Shown: positions 38,601 through 46,864, counted from the stretch's first letter. The stretch is DNA of 47,095 nt from Sphingomonas sp. Ant H11 (GCF_000797515.1 NZ_JSBN01000032.1:1-47095); one strand, 5' to 3'. Notes: generated by a model from the sequence alone, not told the origin. Program-made: numbers and translations.

Positions 38601-39167
38601 GTGCTGACCTTACCCAACTTGCTCACCCTGTCGCGGATCGTCGCGGTGCCGCTGCTTGCCTGGTTCCTGTGGTGGCCGGGCTGGGCGGAGGGCTATGCAG
38701 CGGGATTCGTGCTGTATTGCCTGATGGGCATCACCGATTATTTCGACGGGTATCTCGCGCGGGCCAACGGAACGGTGTCGAAGCTCGGCGTGTTCCTTGA
38801 CCCGATCGCCGACAAGATCATGGTCGCGGCCGTCATCCTGCTGCTGGTGGGCACCCGCGATGGCAATCCGGCGGTTATCCAGGGCGTGCATCAGATCGCC
38901 GCGCTGATCATCCTGCTGCGGGAAATCACGGTGTCGGGCCTACGCGAGTTCCTCGCGCAATTGCAGGTGTCGGTGCCGGTGTCGCGGCTCGCCAAATGGA
39001 AAACCACCCTGCAGATGGTGTCGCTGGGAGCGTTGATTCTGGGTGGCGCGGTGCCGCTCTACCCGTGGGTGGCGCACGTCGGCCTGGTTACCCTGTGGGG
39101 CGCAGCGGTGCTGACGGTGATCACCGGTTGGGACTATCTGCGCGTCGGCCTGAAGCATATGGACTGA
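38601..39167 (+). CDS. pgsA: CDP-diacylglycerol--glycerol-3-phosphate phosphatidyltransferase
   Basis: Commits CDP-diacylglycerol to phosphatidylglycerol synthesis. The 188-residue membrane protein starts LTLPNLLTLSRIVAVPLLAW, has the CDP-alcohol phosphotransferase signature DYFDGYLARANGTVSKLGVF then LDPIADK, and SRLAKWKTTLQM. GTG start. It is followed after 3 nt by moaD and moaE, an order often seen in alphaproteobacteria. Confidence 0.95.
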   Translation: MLTLPNLLTLSRIVAVPLLAWFLWWPGWAEGYAAGFVLYCLMGITDYFDGYLARANGTVSKLGVFLDPIADKIMVAAVILLLVGTRDGNPAVIQGVHQIAALIILLREITVSGLREFLAQLQVSVPVSRLAKWKTTLQMVSLGALILGGAVPLYPWVAHVGLVTLWGAAVLTVITGWDYLRVGLKHMD

Positions 39168-39170
39168 ACT

Positions 39171-39427
39171 GTGGCGATCGAGATGCTCTATTTCGCGTGG
39201 GTACGCGAACGGATTGGACGTGGCGGCGAGATGGTTGACCCGCCAGGCGACGTCGTGACGGTCGCCGATCTGATCGGCTGGCTGGCGAACGGGAGCGCGG
39301 TGCACGGCGCGGCCTTCGCGACCCGGCGCGCTTGCGCGCCGCGGTCGATCAGGTGTTCGTGCCGCTGGACGCGGTGCTGGGGTCGGCGCGTGAAGTTGCT
39401 ATTTTCCCACCGGTGACCGGCGGATGA
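39171..39427 (+). CDS. moaD: Molybdopterin synthase sulfur carrier subunit (frameshifted)
   Basis: Small ubiquitin-like carrier whose C-terminal thiocarboxylate gives sulfur to precursor Z. Reads AIEMLYFAWVRERIGRGGE, VTVADLIGWLA, then a frame break at 39319-39320 (one base missing). Restored: ADPARLRAAVDQVFVPLDAV, AIFPPVTGG and stop, the invariant Gly-Gly end. About 85 residues. Its TGA overlaps the moaE ATG. Confidence 0.9.
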
Positions 39428-39858
39428 TCGTCGTCGATCCTGCCCGCATCGACGCCGCCGAGCAATTCGCAGCCTTGTCTGCCGCCGGGGCAGGGGGCAT
39501 CGCCACCTTCGTGGGCCTCGTCCGCGCCGATGACGGCGTCGCGACGCTGGAACTCGAACATTATCCCGGGGCGACCGAGGCGGCCCTGCAGAGGCTGGTG
39601 GACGAAGCGCGTGAGCGTTGGGCGCTGATCGATGCGCGGATCACGCACCGGGTCGGTGCGATGGCACCGGGGGATGTGGTGGTGTTTGTCGGCACAGCGG
39701 CACCGCACCGCGCGCCCGCGCTGGAGGCTTGCGCCTTTCTGATCGATCGCTTGAAGACCGACGCGCCCTTTTGGAAAAAGGAAACACGCGGCGACGAGAC
39801 CCGTTGGGTAGAACCACGCGGCAGCGACGATGCCGCCGCCGCGCGGTGGACGCTTTAG
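39424..39858 (+). CDS. moaE: Molybdopterin synthase catalytic subunit
   Basis: Large subunit of molybdopterin synthase, 144 residues. Landmarks: GGIATFVGLVRADDGVATLE, ELEHYPGATEAALQRLV, THRVGAMAPGDVVVFVGTAA, HRAPALEACAFLIDRLKTDA, PFWKKE with the catalytic Lys region, and TRWVEP. ATG overlaps the moaD stop (ATGA). The stop meets the convergent fasciclin gene with a 4-nt overlap. Confidence 0.95.
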   Translation: MIVVDPARIDAAEQFAALSAAGAGGIATFVGLVRADDGVATLELEHYPGATEAALQRLVDEARERWALIDARITHRVGAMAPGDVVVFVGTAAPHRAPALEACAFLIDRLKTDAPFWKKETRGDETRWVEPRGSDDAAAARWTL

Positions 39859-40469
39859 CCGAGCTTGGGCGACAGTACGCCGTTGACGACATGCACGACG
39901 CCGTTCGACTGGGCGACGTCGGGGGGTTTCGATGTAGCTCTTATTGCCGTTGACGTCGGTCAGCTGCACGCCGCCACCGATCAGCTCGATCGTCAGCGGT
40001 TCGCCTTCGACAGTGGTCAATACCGCCTTGCCACCACCAGCGGTGACCTTCGCCTGGATGTCGGTCAGCGTCAGCGTACCCGGCACGACGTGATAGGTCA
40101 GCACCTTGGCCAGCGTGGCCTTGTTCTCAGGCTTCAGCAGCGTGTCGACCGTGCCCGGCGCGAGGCGGCTGAAGGCATCGTTCGTCGGCGCGAAGACGGT
40201 GAAGGGGCCGGGGCCCGCCAGGGTCGTGGCAAGGCCTGCAGCCTTCACTGCGGACACCAGCGTGGTGAGGTTGGGGGCAGCGGCCGCGTTCGTAGCGATC
40301 GGCTTGGTCGCATCCATTACGGCCCCGCCGACCGTCGGGTTCGCGCGGGGGCTGCTGCCGGGGCTGCGGGCGCTGCCGGAGCCGCTGGCGCGGTCTGTGC
40401 GGTGGCGGCAGCACCGAAGGCGAGTGCGCCAGCAACGGTTGCCAGATACAGGTTGGTCTTGAACGTCAT
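39855..40469 (-). CDS. fasciclin (FAS1) domain protein (two frameshifts)
   Basis: Secreted or periplasmic FAS1 protein of about 204 residues. Signal peptide MTFKTNLYLATVAGALAFGA with cleavage near ATA-QT, then an Ala/Pro linker and one FAS1 domain: NLTTLVSAVKAAGLATTLAG, GPFTVFAPTNDAFSRLAPGT, KVLTYHVVPGTLT, and the end VVHVVNGVLSPKLG. Two lesions: a missing base near 40345 between the linker and MDATKPIATN, and an extra base in the G6 run at 39921-39926. GGAGA precedes the ATG. FAS1 proteins usually mediate adhesion or interaction; role here unknown. Confidence 0.9.
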
Positions 40470-40488
40470 CAGTTTCTCCACTGGATCA

Positions 40489-40514
40489 GGGAGCCTCTGT
40501 TACAGGAGGCTCCC
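40489..40514 (-). terminator. hairpin terminator after oxyR
   Basis: Stem GGGAGCCTC / GAGGCTCCC, extendable to TGT / ACA with one bulge, 33 nt beyond the oxyR stop on the minus strand and upstream of the fasciclin gene. Confidence 0.5.
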
Positions 40515-40546
40515 CCAAACTACGGTCGAGCGGCCGAATAGTTTCG

Positions 40547-41446
40547 TCAAGCCGGTTCCGCCAACGCCGTCGCCAGCAATTGAAAGTCTTTCTCCCGCGG
40601 CGAACCGCGTCGCCAGACCAGTGCGATTTTTCGCGCCGGATTGGCGGCATCGAGCGGGCGCGAGACCAAACCGGTATGATCGAGGATGCCGGCCTTCAGC
40701 GCCATTTCGGGCAACATCGTGAGCCCCAGCCCATTGTCGATCATCTGTACGATCGTGTGGAGCGACGTGCCCATCATCGTCGCCTCGGCTCGCAATTCCG
40801 GCCGGGCACAAGCGGATAACGCATGGTCCTTAAGGCAATGCCCGTCCTCGAGCAGCAACAGCCGTGTCTCGTCGATTTCCGCAGAGGGCATCGCACGCGC
40901 GATATTGCCCATCTCGCCCGGCTGGCCTGCCACGAACAAGCGATCCTCGAACAGCACCTGCGCGCTCACCTCGCCACACGCGAACGGGAGCGCCAGCAAC
41001 ACGCAATCGGCACGCCCGTGATGGAGGCCCTCACAGGCGGCACCGCTGGGTTCCTCGCGCAGGAAGAGTTTGAGGTCGGGATAGTCGCGCCGCAACCGCG
41101 GCAGGATGCGCGGAAGCATGAACGGCGCGATCGTCGGGATCACGCTCATCCGCATCTCCCCCGATAAGGGGCGTCCGGCAGCGCGCGCCATGTCGCCCAG
41201 TTCATCGGCTTCGCGCAGCACGCGGCGCGCTTTGTCGGCGATGCGGTCGCCCAGCGGGGTGAAGCGCACGACGCGGCGGGTGCGCTCGACCAGGGTCACC
41301 CCGATCAGGGTTTCGAGTTCGCGGATCCCCGCCGACAAGGTCGACTGTGTCACGAAACACGCCTCGGCGGCACGCCCGAAATGCCCGTGATCCTGCAGGG
41401 CAGCGAGATATTGCAACTGTTTCAGGGTCGGCAAATAGGTCGCCAT
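40547..41446 (-). CDS. oxyR: LysR-type hydrogen peroxide sensor OxyR
   Basis: Peroxide-sensing transcription regulator of 299 residues. N-terminal helix-turn-helix (PTLKQLQYLAALQDHGHFGR, FVTQSTLSAGIRELETLIGV) and a C-terminal sensor domain with LLLLEDGHCLKDHALSACAR: Cys204 and Cys213 match the redox pair of OxyR with the same spacing as in E. coli (199 and 208). Divergent from ahpC-ahpD, which it most likely activates, across a 143-bp shared region. Confidence 0.93.
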   Translation of the reverse strand: MATYLPTLKQLQYLAALQDHGHFGRAAEACFVTQSTLSAGIRELETLIGVTLVERTRRVVRFTPLGDRIADKARRVLREADELGDMARAAGRPLSGEMRMSVIPTIAPFMLPRILPRLRRDYPDLKLFLREEPSGAACEGLHHGRADCVLLALPFACGEVSAQVLFEDRLFVAGQPGEMGNIARAMPSAEIDETRLLLLEDGHCLKDHALSACARPELRAEATMMGTSLHTIVQMIDNGLGLTMLPEMALKAGILDHTGLVSRPLDAANPARKIALVWRRGSPREKDFQLLATALAEPA

Positions 41447-41589
41447 TTATCGCTCCACTCGATCAGAAGCGTGTAAATAACCCATTGGATCGATAAAAAC
41501 AGGCCCTATATGAGCCTGTGCAACAGACGGTGCAGAAGCGCTGCGGTGGAGGATGCCAGAAGAGGCCCCATTTTTAGGAGGCCCAGAAT
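41447..41589. promoter_or_regulatory. oxyR / ahpC divergent promoter region
   Basis: Shared region between oxyR and ahpC. A candidate ahpC promoter is TTGGAT (41485-41490), 16 bases, TATATG (41507-41512). The palindrome ACAGGC (41499-41504) / GCCTGT (41514-41519) spans the -10 element and might bind a regulator. By analogy OxyR binds here; its loose consensus is not clearly matched by eye. Confidence 0.45.
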
Positions 41590-42131
41590 ATGTTGACCAT
41601 TGGCGATAAGCTCCCCGATTTCACGGTTCCCGTTCAGCAGGGCGTCAACGCGCTTCCCGCCGGTGAAACGCTCAGCCAGGACGCGTTCCCAGGCAAGTGA
41701 AGGTGCTGTTCTACTGGCCAAAGGATTTCACCTTCGTCTGCCCGACCGAAATCGTCGGTTATGCGGGCCTGAAGGGCGATTTCGAAGATCGTGACGCGGT
41801 GCTGATCGGTGCGTCGACCGATACCGCGCACGTTCACCTCGCCTGGCGCAAGTCCGACCCCGATCTGGCCGCGGCGGATTTCCCCTGGCTGGCGGATAAC
41901 GGTGGCGTGCTGGCGTCGCAGCTCGGCATTCTCGACAAGAACGAGCATGTCGCGTTCCGCGCGACCTTCATCATCGATCCCGACAACGTCATCCAGGCGG
42001 TGCAGGTCAACGGCCTGAACGTCGGTCGCAACCCGGCGGAAACGCTGCGCGTGCTCGACGCACTGCAGACCGACGAGCTGTGCCCGTGCAACTGGAACAA
42101 GGGCGACGACGTCCTGAAGATCGCGGCGTAA
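41590..42131 (+). CDS. ahpC: Peroxiredoxin AhpC (frameshifted)
   Basis: Reduces peroxides with a Cys thiolate. The ATG at 41590, after AGGAGG, reads MLTIGDKLPDFTVPVQQG; at about 41699 one G is missing (AAGTGAAG for AAGTGGAAG), giving a false stop. Beyond it: KVLFYWPKDFTFVCPTEI with peroxidatic Cys51, ASTDTAHVHLAWRKSD, and the C-terminal ELCPCNWNKGDD with resolving cysteines (about 165 and 167). Repaired length 180 residues, similar to the actinobacterial AhpC that works with AhpD. No ahpF is nearby; ahpD follows. Confidence 0.94.
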
Positions 42132-42143
42132 GTCGGTAAAATT

Positions 42144-42247
42144 CCCCTCCCGCTCTGCGGGAGGGGCTAGGGGAGGGGCGTACCGTAGGTCGAGCGCCCC
42201 TTTTCTATGTCAGGCCCTCCCCCAACCCCTCCCGCAAGCGGGAGGGG
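42144..42247. repeat. palindromic repeats between ahpC and ahpD
   Basis: Two GC-rich hairpins, CCCCTCCCGCTCTGCGGGAG plus GGG... at 42144-42177 and CCCTCCC...GCAAGCGGGAGGGG at 42215-42247, are also reverse complements of each other, so a large cruciform-like fold is possible. The motif recurs in sphingomonad intergenic DNA. It may lower read-through from ahpC to ahpD. Confidence 0.7.
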
Positions 42248-42264
42248 AGCGAGAAAGAAACATC

Positions 42265-42786
42265 ATGTCACTTAAGGATTTCGCCGGGACGCTCCCGGAT
42301 TTCGCCAAGGATATTCGTCTCAACGTCGGCTCGCTGCTCAACGAGGCGCATTTGCCTGACCAGCAAAAATATGGCCTGTTCCTGTCCTGCGCGCACGCCA
42401 CCGGCTATAAGCCGCTGGTCGACGTGACCGAGGCCGAGGTTGCCGCGAAGCTGACCCCGGAAGCGGCGAATGCGGCGCGCGCGGCGGCGGCGGTGATGGC
42501 GATGAACAACGTCTATTATCGCTTCACCCATCTCGCCGGGAATGCCGAATATCAGACGATGCCGGCCAAGCTGCGCATGAATGTGATCGGTGCGCCGGGC
42601 ATCGACAAGGTCGATTTCGAGCTGTTCAGCCTTGCCGTGAGCGCGATGAACGGCTGCGGCATGTGCATCGACAGCCATGAGCAAGTGCTCAAGAAGGCCG
42701 GTGCCACCGCCGAAGCGATCCAGACCGCGGTGCGGATCGGTGCGGTGATGAAAGCGGTTGCGACGGTCCACGCCGCCGTCAATTAA
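42265..42786 (+). CDS. ahpD: Alkyl hydroperoxidase AhpD
   Basis: Carboxymuconolactone-decarboxylase fold protein that reduces AhpC through a thiol relay and has weak peroxidase activity. The 173 residues include NNVYYRFTHL and the active site AMNGCGMCIDSHEQ with Cys131 and Cys134, His138, and Glu at 119, matching the actinobacterial enzyme closely. It follows ahpC, separated by the palindromic repeat, so the two form an AhpC-AhpD peroxide defence set with OxyR. Confidence 0.95.
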   Translation: MSLKDFAGTLPDFAKDIRLNVGSLLNEAHLPDQQKYGLFLSCAHATGYKPLVDVTEAEVAAKLTPEAANAARAAAAVMAMNNVYYRFTHLAGNAEYQTMPAKLRMNVIGAPGIDKVDFELFSLAVSAMNGCGMCIDSHEQVLKKAGATAEAIQTAVRIGAVMKAVATVHAAVN

Positions 42787-42793
42787 ACGTCGT

Positions 42794-43573
42794 TCAGGCG
42801 AGCGCCGCCCAAACCGAGTAGGCGCTCGTCGCGGTCAGCAGCGTGCCGATCAGCCCCATCAGCGGGCGCGTCGGCACGCGCTTGGCGATGACAGCACCAA
42901 AGGGGGCCGCCAGCAACCCGCCGATCAGCAGGCCCAGCGTCTGAAGCGTGAACGCCTTCCACCCCATCGTGGTGATGAAGGTTATCGAGATCGTCGAGGT
43001 CAGGAAAAATTCCGAGGTGTTGACGGTGCCGATGGTGGTGCGCGGCGGCGCCCCCTGCACCAGCAAATTGGAGGTCACCACTGGACCCCAGCCACCCCCG
43101 CCCGCCGCATCGAGAAAGCCGCCGGCAAAGCCGAGCGGTTCAATGATCTTGGGTTCGCGCGGGTGGACCTTGCCGCGATAGGCGCGAAACAGCAGGTACA
43201 ACCCGATTGCCGCGAGATAGGCCATCACGAACGGTCGCGCGACCGATGCATCGATGGTGCTCAGCACATAGGCACCCAGAATGCCGCCAAGCACGCCTGG
43301 GATCACCAGTCGGCGGAACAGCCGCCAATCGACATTGCGATGCAGAATGTGGCTTACGCCCGATGCGGCGGTGGTGAACGTTTCGACCGCATGGACGCTG
43401 GCCGAAGCGAGGGCAGGGGGCACGCCCAGAAACACCACCAGCAAGGTGTTGTTGATGATGCCGAAAGCCATTCCGAGCGCACCATCGATCATCTGTGCGG
43501 CAAAACCGACCAGAATGAAGGGCAGCATCACGGCTAGGATCGCCGTGAAATCCCATGAGGAGAGATCGAACAT
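42794..43573 (-). CDS. TauE/SafE (TSUP) family permease
   Basis: Inner-membrane protein of about 259 residues with roughly eight helices, of the sulfite/organosulfonate exporter family. Family segments: LVGFAAQMIDGALGMAFGII near the N-terminus and the repeat GGFLDAAGGGGWGPVVTSNL, then GTVNTSEFFLTSTIS. ATG at 43573 is the better start (MFDLSSWDFTA); a GTG at 43606 would add 11 residues. It is divergent from cysE, hinting at a sulfur role, but the substrate is unknown. Confidence 0.88.
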   Translation of the reverse strand: MFDLSSWDFTAILAVMLPFILVGFAAQMIDGALGMAFGIINNTLLVVFLGVPPALASASVHAVETFTTAASGVSHILHRNVDWRLFRRLVIPGVLGGILGAYVLSTIDASVARPFVMAYLAAIGLYLLFRAYRGKVHPREPKIIEPLGFAGGFLDAAGGGGWGPVVTSNLLVQGAPPRTTIGTVNTSEFFLTSTISITFITTMGWKAFTLQTLGLLIGGLLAAPFGAVIAKRVPTRPLMGLIGTLLTATSAYSVWAALA

Positions 43574-43710
43574 CGGCGAACTTTCGCGGAATTTCCCAAA
43601 TCCCACAAGGTAGATAGGGATTTATGCGGCGTGGTCGGCGGTGAACTGGTCCTTTTATTCGCTCGACTGAGCGCCTAGATAATCTCCCATAATAAGGGGA
43701 CACCGCCACG

Positions 43711-44387
43711 ATGGGACGATTGCTCGCCTATCTCGATTCAATTAAGGCGCGCGATCCGGCCCCCCGGTCGCGGCTTGAGATTCTCACATATCCGGGTGTG
43801 TGGGCGCTCGCGTACCACCGGATCGCGCATCGTCTTTTCAAGGCGCGGCTGTTCTTTCTGGCGCGTGCGGTGAACCATTTTTCGCGTTTTCTGACCGCGA
43901 TCGACATTCATCCCGGCGCGACGATCGGGCGCAATTTCTTTATCGACCATGGCTTCGTGGTGATTGGGGAAACCGCCGAGATCGGAGACAACGTCACCAT
44001 CTATCAGTGCGTCACGCTCGGCGGCACGAGCCCAGACAATGGCGTCGCGGGCAAGCGTCATCCGACCCTTTGTGACAATGTCATCATTGGCTCCGGCGCA
44101 CAGGTGCTGGGGCCGATCACGCTGGGCAAGGGCTCTCGCGTCGGTGCCAATGCGGTGGTGACCAAGGATGTCGTCGAAGGCGCGGTGATGGTCGGTATCC
44201 CGGCGCGCGCGACGATGGTGGAGGGGGGGCAGAAGCGACCGGCTTCCTCGCTTATGGCACGCCGTGCAGCGATATGTTCGATCCGGCGACGCAGCGCGTG
44301 GAGTTGCTGCGGTGTGAGCTGGAGACGATGCGCAAGCGGCTCGACGCATTGCTGGCGGAAAACCATCAGGAGCGTGACCGCGCCTGA
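43711..44387 (+). CDS. cysE: Serine O-acetyltransferase (frameshifted)
   Basis: Makes O-acetylserine for cysteine synthesis. Short-type SAT: SRLEILTYPGVWALAYHRIA, then the left-handed beta-helix of hexapeptide repeats with DIHPGATIGRNFFIDHG, TIYQCVTLGGT, catalytic His in KRHPTLCDNVIIGSGAQVLG, and VVGIPAR-type end (VMVGIPARATMV). In or just after the G7 run at 44222-44228 one base is missing; restored, the C-terminus reads GFLAYGTPCSDMFDPATQRV, CELETMRKRLDALLAENHQE and stop at 44387. About 225 residues. It lacks the long N-terminal domain of enteric CysE. AAGGGGA precedes the ATG. Confidence 0.93.
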
Positions 44388-44728
44388 TGGGGACGGTTAC
44401 GCCCTTTCCCAGCCCGCGCGGCGTTCCGACGCAGATCGGGTTCGAGCGGGTCGAACTGACGCGGATCCTCGATTTGTACGGACGGATGGTATCGGCTGGG
44501 CTGTGGCGCGACTATGCGATCGAGTTGGGCCATGACGCCGCGATCTTTGCCGCCTTTCGCCGTGCTGCCGAGCGCCCCGAATTCCGCATCGAAAAGCGCC
44601 CGGCCTTGCGCAACCGGCAAGGCATGTGGGCGCTGGTCAATGAAGCGGGCCTCGTTTTGAAGCGTGGGCACGAATTGGGCCCGGTGCTGGCCCCCGTCGA
44701 ACGACGGTTGATGAAGGTGGTGGACTGA
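44387..44728 (+). CDS. DUF2794 family protein
   Basis: A 113-residue cytoplasmic protein of the alphaproteobacterial DUF2794 family: FERVELTRILDLYGRMVSAG, LWRDYAIELGHDAAIFAAFR and RIEKRPALRNRQGMWALVNE. Function unknown. Its ATG overlaps the cysE stop by one base (TGATG), so it is translationally coupled. A strong terminator follows. Confidence 0.88.
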   Translation: MGTVTPFPSPRGVPTQIGFERVELTRILDLYGRMVSAGLWRDYAIELGHDAAIFAAFRRAAERPEFRIEKRPALRNRQGMWALVNEAGLVLKRGHELGPVLAPVERRLMKVVD

Positions 44729-44732
44729 CGAC

Positions 44733-44760
44733 AAACCCCGCTCGCGGCCGAGCGGGGTTT
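44733..44760. terminator. bidirectional Rho-independent terminator
   Basis: Perfect 12-bp stem AAACCCCGCTCG / CGAGCGGGGTTT with a 4-nt CGGC loop, ending in TTT on the plus strand and in TTT on the minus strand. It separates DUF2794 from the convergent membrane protein gene. Confidence 0.88.
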
Positions 44761-44769
44761 GGAGCGGGG

Positions 44770-45801
44770 TCAGGCGGCGACCATCGTGCCGACCGGGGGC
44801 AAACGCTCGCCCAAATGGCCGAGCGTGCCGATCACTATCCGCCGCATCGTTGGCCAGAATGCCGACAGCGTCAGCAATGCCGAGCCGATCGCGAGGCCGG
44901 TGAACGCCCAGGCAAGCTCGATTGCCCCTGCATTCTGGAACAACGCGTACATCGCGTAGAGGACGTAGACGAGGCTCGACACCAGTAGCGCACGCCGGTC
45001 GACCGCAAGGGCGACGAAGGCGAAGGCGAGATACAGCGCCAGCACGATCAGCGCAGTGCCGATGTCGATATTCGCGCCGAACACGCCGAGCATGTGAAAG
45101 ATCGGATGCGCAATCATCGGTGCGGCGGCGAGGTGGAGCCAGAAGGCGACGTCGGCGCGGCGCGTACGCCGTTCGCGGTCGGACATGTCCCACCGCATGG
45201 CGAGCGTGAACACGGCGATGCCGCACACCAGCACCAGCGGATAGACGAGGTCTTGCATCGTCGGGAAGGCCGCGAAGGTCAGACCGACCACGACGCCGAC
45301 GCCCGCTGCTGCCCCCGCCGCGACGGTGATCGGTACCATGAACCGTTGCCAATGCGCCCAGGCTGCCGCTGTGGCGATAAGCGCAATCCCCGCGCCGATC
45401 GCGGCGTTGACCTGATTGGAGAGGTCGGGATGGAGTTCGACCATTACGCCGATCAAGCTCGCCGCGACCCCACCGACAAAGGCGAGCAGCAGCAGGATGC
45501 TCGGCAACGCCATGCGGCGGACGCGCGTGAAATATTCGGCCAGCGCCCAGGCGGCGACCGCGACCAGCGCACCTGCCAGGGGCGTGGTGATCGACTTGCC
45601 GATCCACGCCACCGCGACCAGCACCAGCGCCAGCGCGATCGAGACGAAGATGTCGTTGAATCCGGTCAGCAGCCGGAAGTGCTCTTCGTCGACCGCTGGC
45701 ACCGCGCTCCGCGCGGCGACGTGGTTGCGCAGCGCAGCGGCGGCGTCGCGCGAGATCGCGCCTGCCGTCACCGCGCCGTCGATATCGCTTTCGCTATACA
45801 T
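44770..45801 (-). CDS. polytopic membrane protein of unknown function
   Basis: A 343-residue inner-membrane protein. A short soluble N-terminus (MYSESDIDGAVTAGAISRDA) resembles the start of DUF2157/DUF4401-type proteins, followed by about ten hydrophobic helices (for example DIFVSIALALVLVAVAWIG and LVVGLTFAAF regions) with small polar loops such as MRWDMSDRERRTRRADV. No transporter signature recognised. The ATG at 45801 sits at the foot of a perfect hairpin that also holds its AGGAGG ribosome binding site, so translation is probably regulated. Confidence 0.8.
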   Translation of the reverse strand: MYSESDIDGAVTAGAISRDAAAALRNHVAARSAVPAVDEEHFRLLTGFNDIFVSIALALVLVAVAWIGKSITTPLAGALVAVAAWALAEYFTRVRRMALPSILLLLAFVGGVAASLIGVMVELHPDLSNQVNAAIGAGIALIATAAAWAHWQRFMVPITVAAGAAAGVGVVVGLTFAAFPTMQDLVYPLVLVCGIAVFTLAMRWDMSDRERRTRRADVAFWLHLAAAPMIAHPIFHMLGVFGANIDIGTALIVLALYLAFAFVALAVDRRALLVSSLVYVLYAMYALFQNAGAIELAWAFTGLAIGSALLTLSAFWPTMRRIVIGTLGHLGERLPPVGTMVAA

Positions 45802-45836
45802 GGTAATCCTCCTGTTGTCGGCAGGAGGATTACCAT
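45800..45836 (-). promoter_or_regulatory. 15-bp perfect hairpin masking RBS and start codon
   Basis: On the minus strand ATGGTAATCCTCCTG (45836-45822), a 7-nt loop, and CAGGAGGATTACCAT (45814-45800) form a perfect 15-bp stem. The 3' arm holds the AGGAGG ribosome binding site and the first two bases of the start codon of the downstream membrane protein gene. The 5' arm carries an anti-Shine-Dalgarno CCTCCT. As RNA it would block initiation unless opened. Confidence 0.72.
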
Positions 45837-45876
45837 AAGTGTGTCACTGTAGCAATACAGCGTATCGCTAAGCCGA

Positions 45877-46776
45877 TCAGCCGCCCTGCAGCTTCTTGAG
45901 GATGCTCATCGACTGTTCCGCGCCGTTCTGCGGGGTCAACTCACCGGTGCGATCGGTGATCTTCGCCCAGTGCGCCGCAATGCCCTCCGGCGACAGGTCG
46001 TCACCGGTCAGCAGCTTGCCTTGCGTCAGCGTGACATAGGCCGCCTGGAACACGCCCGCGCCAGCACCGACGATCATGTTGGTCGGCGCGTCTTCGGACA
46101 CGAGATAGAGCGCGGCGGGGGCGACCTTCTCGGGCGCGAAAGCAGCGAACGCCTCGGCCGGGAACAGGTCCTCGGTCATGCGCGTGCCCGCGGTCGGCGC
46201 GATCGTGTTGACCTTGATGTTGTTCTTGGCCCCCTCGATCGCGAGCGTCTTGGTGAGCCCGGCAAGGCCGAGCTTGGCCGCGCCATAATTGGCCTGGCCG
46301 AAATTGCCGTACAGCCCGGTCGAGGATGCGGTCATCAGGATGCGGCCATAATTCTGCGCGCGCATCGTTTCCCACACTGCCTTGGTGCAGTTGGCCGATC
46401 CGTTCAGGTGGACGTCGATGACGAACTTGAAGTCGGCCGGCTCCATCTTGGCGAAGCTCTTGTCGCGCAGCACGCCGGCATTGTTGATCAGGATATGGAC
46501 GCCGCCCCAGGCTTCCTTGGCCTTGGCGACCATCTCGACCATCTGCTCATATTCGGTGACGCTGCCGCCATTCGAGATCGCGTCGCCGCCGGCCGCCTTG
46601 ATTTCCTCGACGACCTTCAGCGCTGCGTCGGAATGGCCGGTGCCATCGCGCGCGCCACCGAGGTCGTTGACCACGACCTTCGCACCGCGCCGCGCCAGTT
46701 CAAGCGCATAAGCACGGCCCAGACCACCGCCGGCACCGGTAACGATGGCGACCTTATCGTCGAAACGGATGGACAT
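45877..46776 (-). CDS. SDR family (3R)-hydroxyacyl-CoA dehydrogenase-like protein
   Basis: NAD(P)-dependent dehydrogenase of 299 residues, close to the dehydrogenase domain of peroxisomal multifunctional enzyme 2. Features: dinucleotide motif VTGAGGGLGRAYALELARRG, VVVNDLGGARDGTG (a MFE-2-type loop), NNAGVLRDKSFAKM, active-site Ser in ILMTASSTGLYGNFGQANYG with YGAAK Tyr and Lys, and a C-terminal extension (GDDLSPEGIAAHWAKITDRT). GGAGGAG precedes the ATG. Fatty-acid or steroid-like acyl-CoA oxidation is the likely role; the substrate is unproven. Confidence 0.88.
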   Translation of the reverse strand: MSIRFDDKVAIVTGAGGGLGRAYALELARRGAKVVVNDLGGARDGTGHSDAALKVVEEIKAAGGDAISNGGSVTEYEQMVEMVAKAKEAWGGVHILINNAGVLRDKSFAKMEPADFKFVIDVHLNGSANCTKAVWETMRAQNYGRILMTASSTGLYGNFGQANYGAAKLGLAGLTKTLAIEGAKNNIKVNTIAPTAGTRMTEDLFPAEAFAAFAPEKVAPAALYLVSEDAPTNMIVGAGAGVFQAAYVTLTQGKLLTGDDLSPEGIAAHWAKITDRTGELTPQNGAEQSMSILKKLQGG

Positions 46777-46864
46777 AGCAGGACTCCTCCAAGTGATTTG
46801 AGGCGCGTCCTAGGCGATTGCGCGCACGGTGCAAGCCACGATCGCCATACTGAACTTACGAAAA

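Noticed and set aside
42144..42247. CRISPR-like repeat pair between ahpC and ahpD.
   Set aside because: Only two arms, each self-complementary, with no regular spacing or further units.
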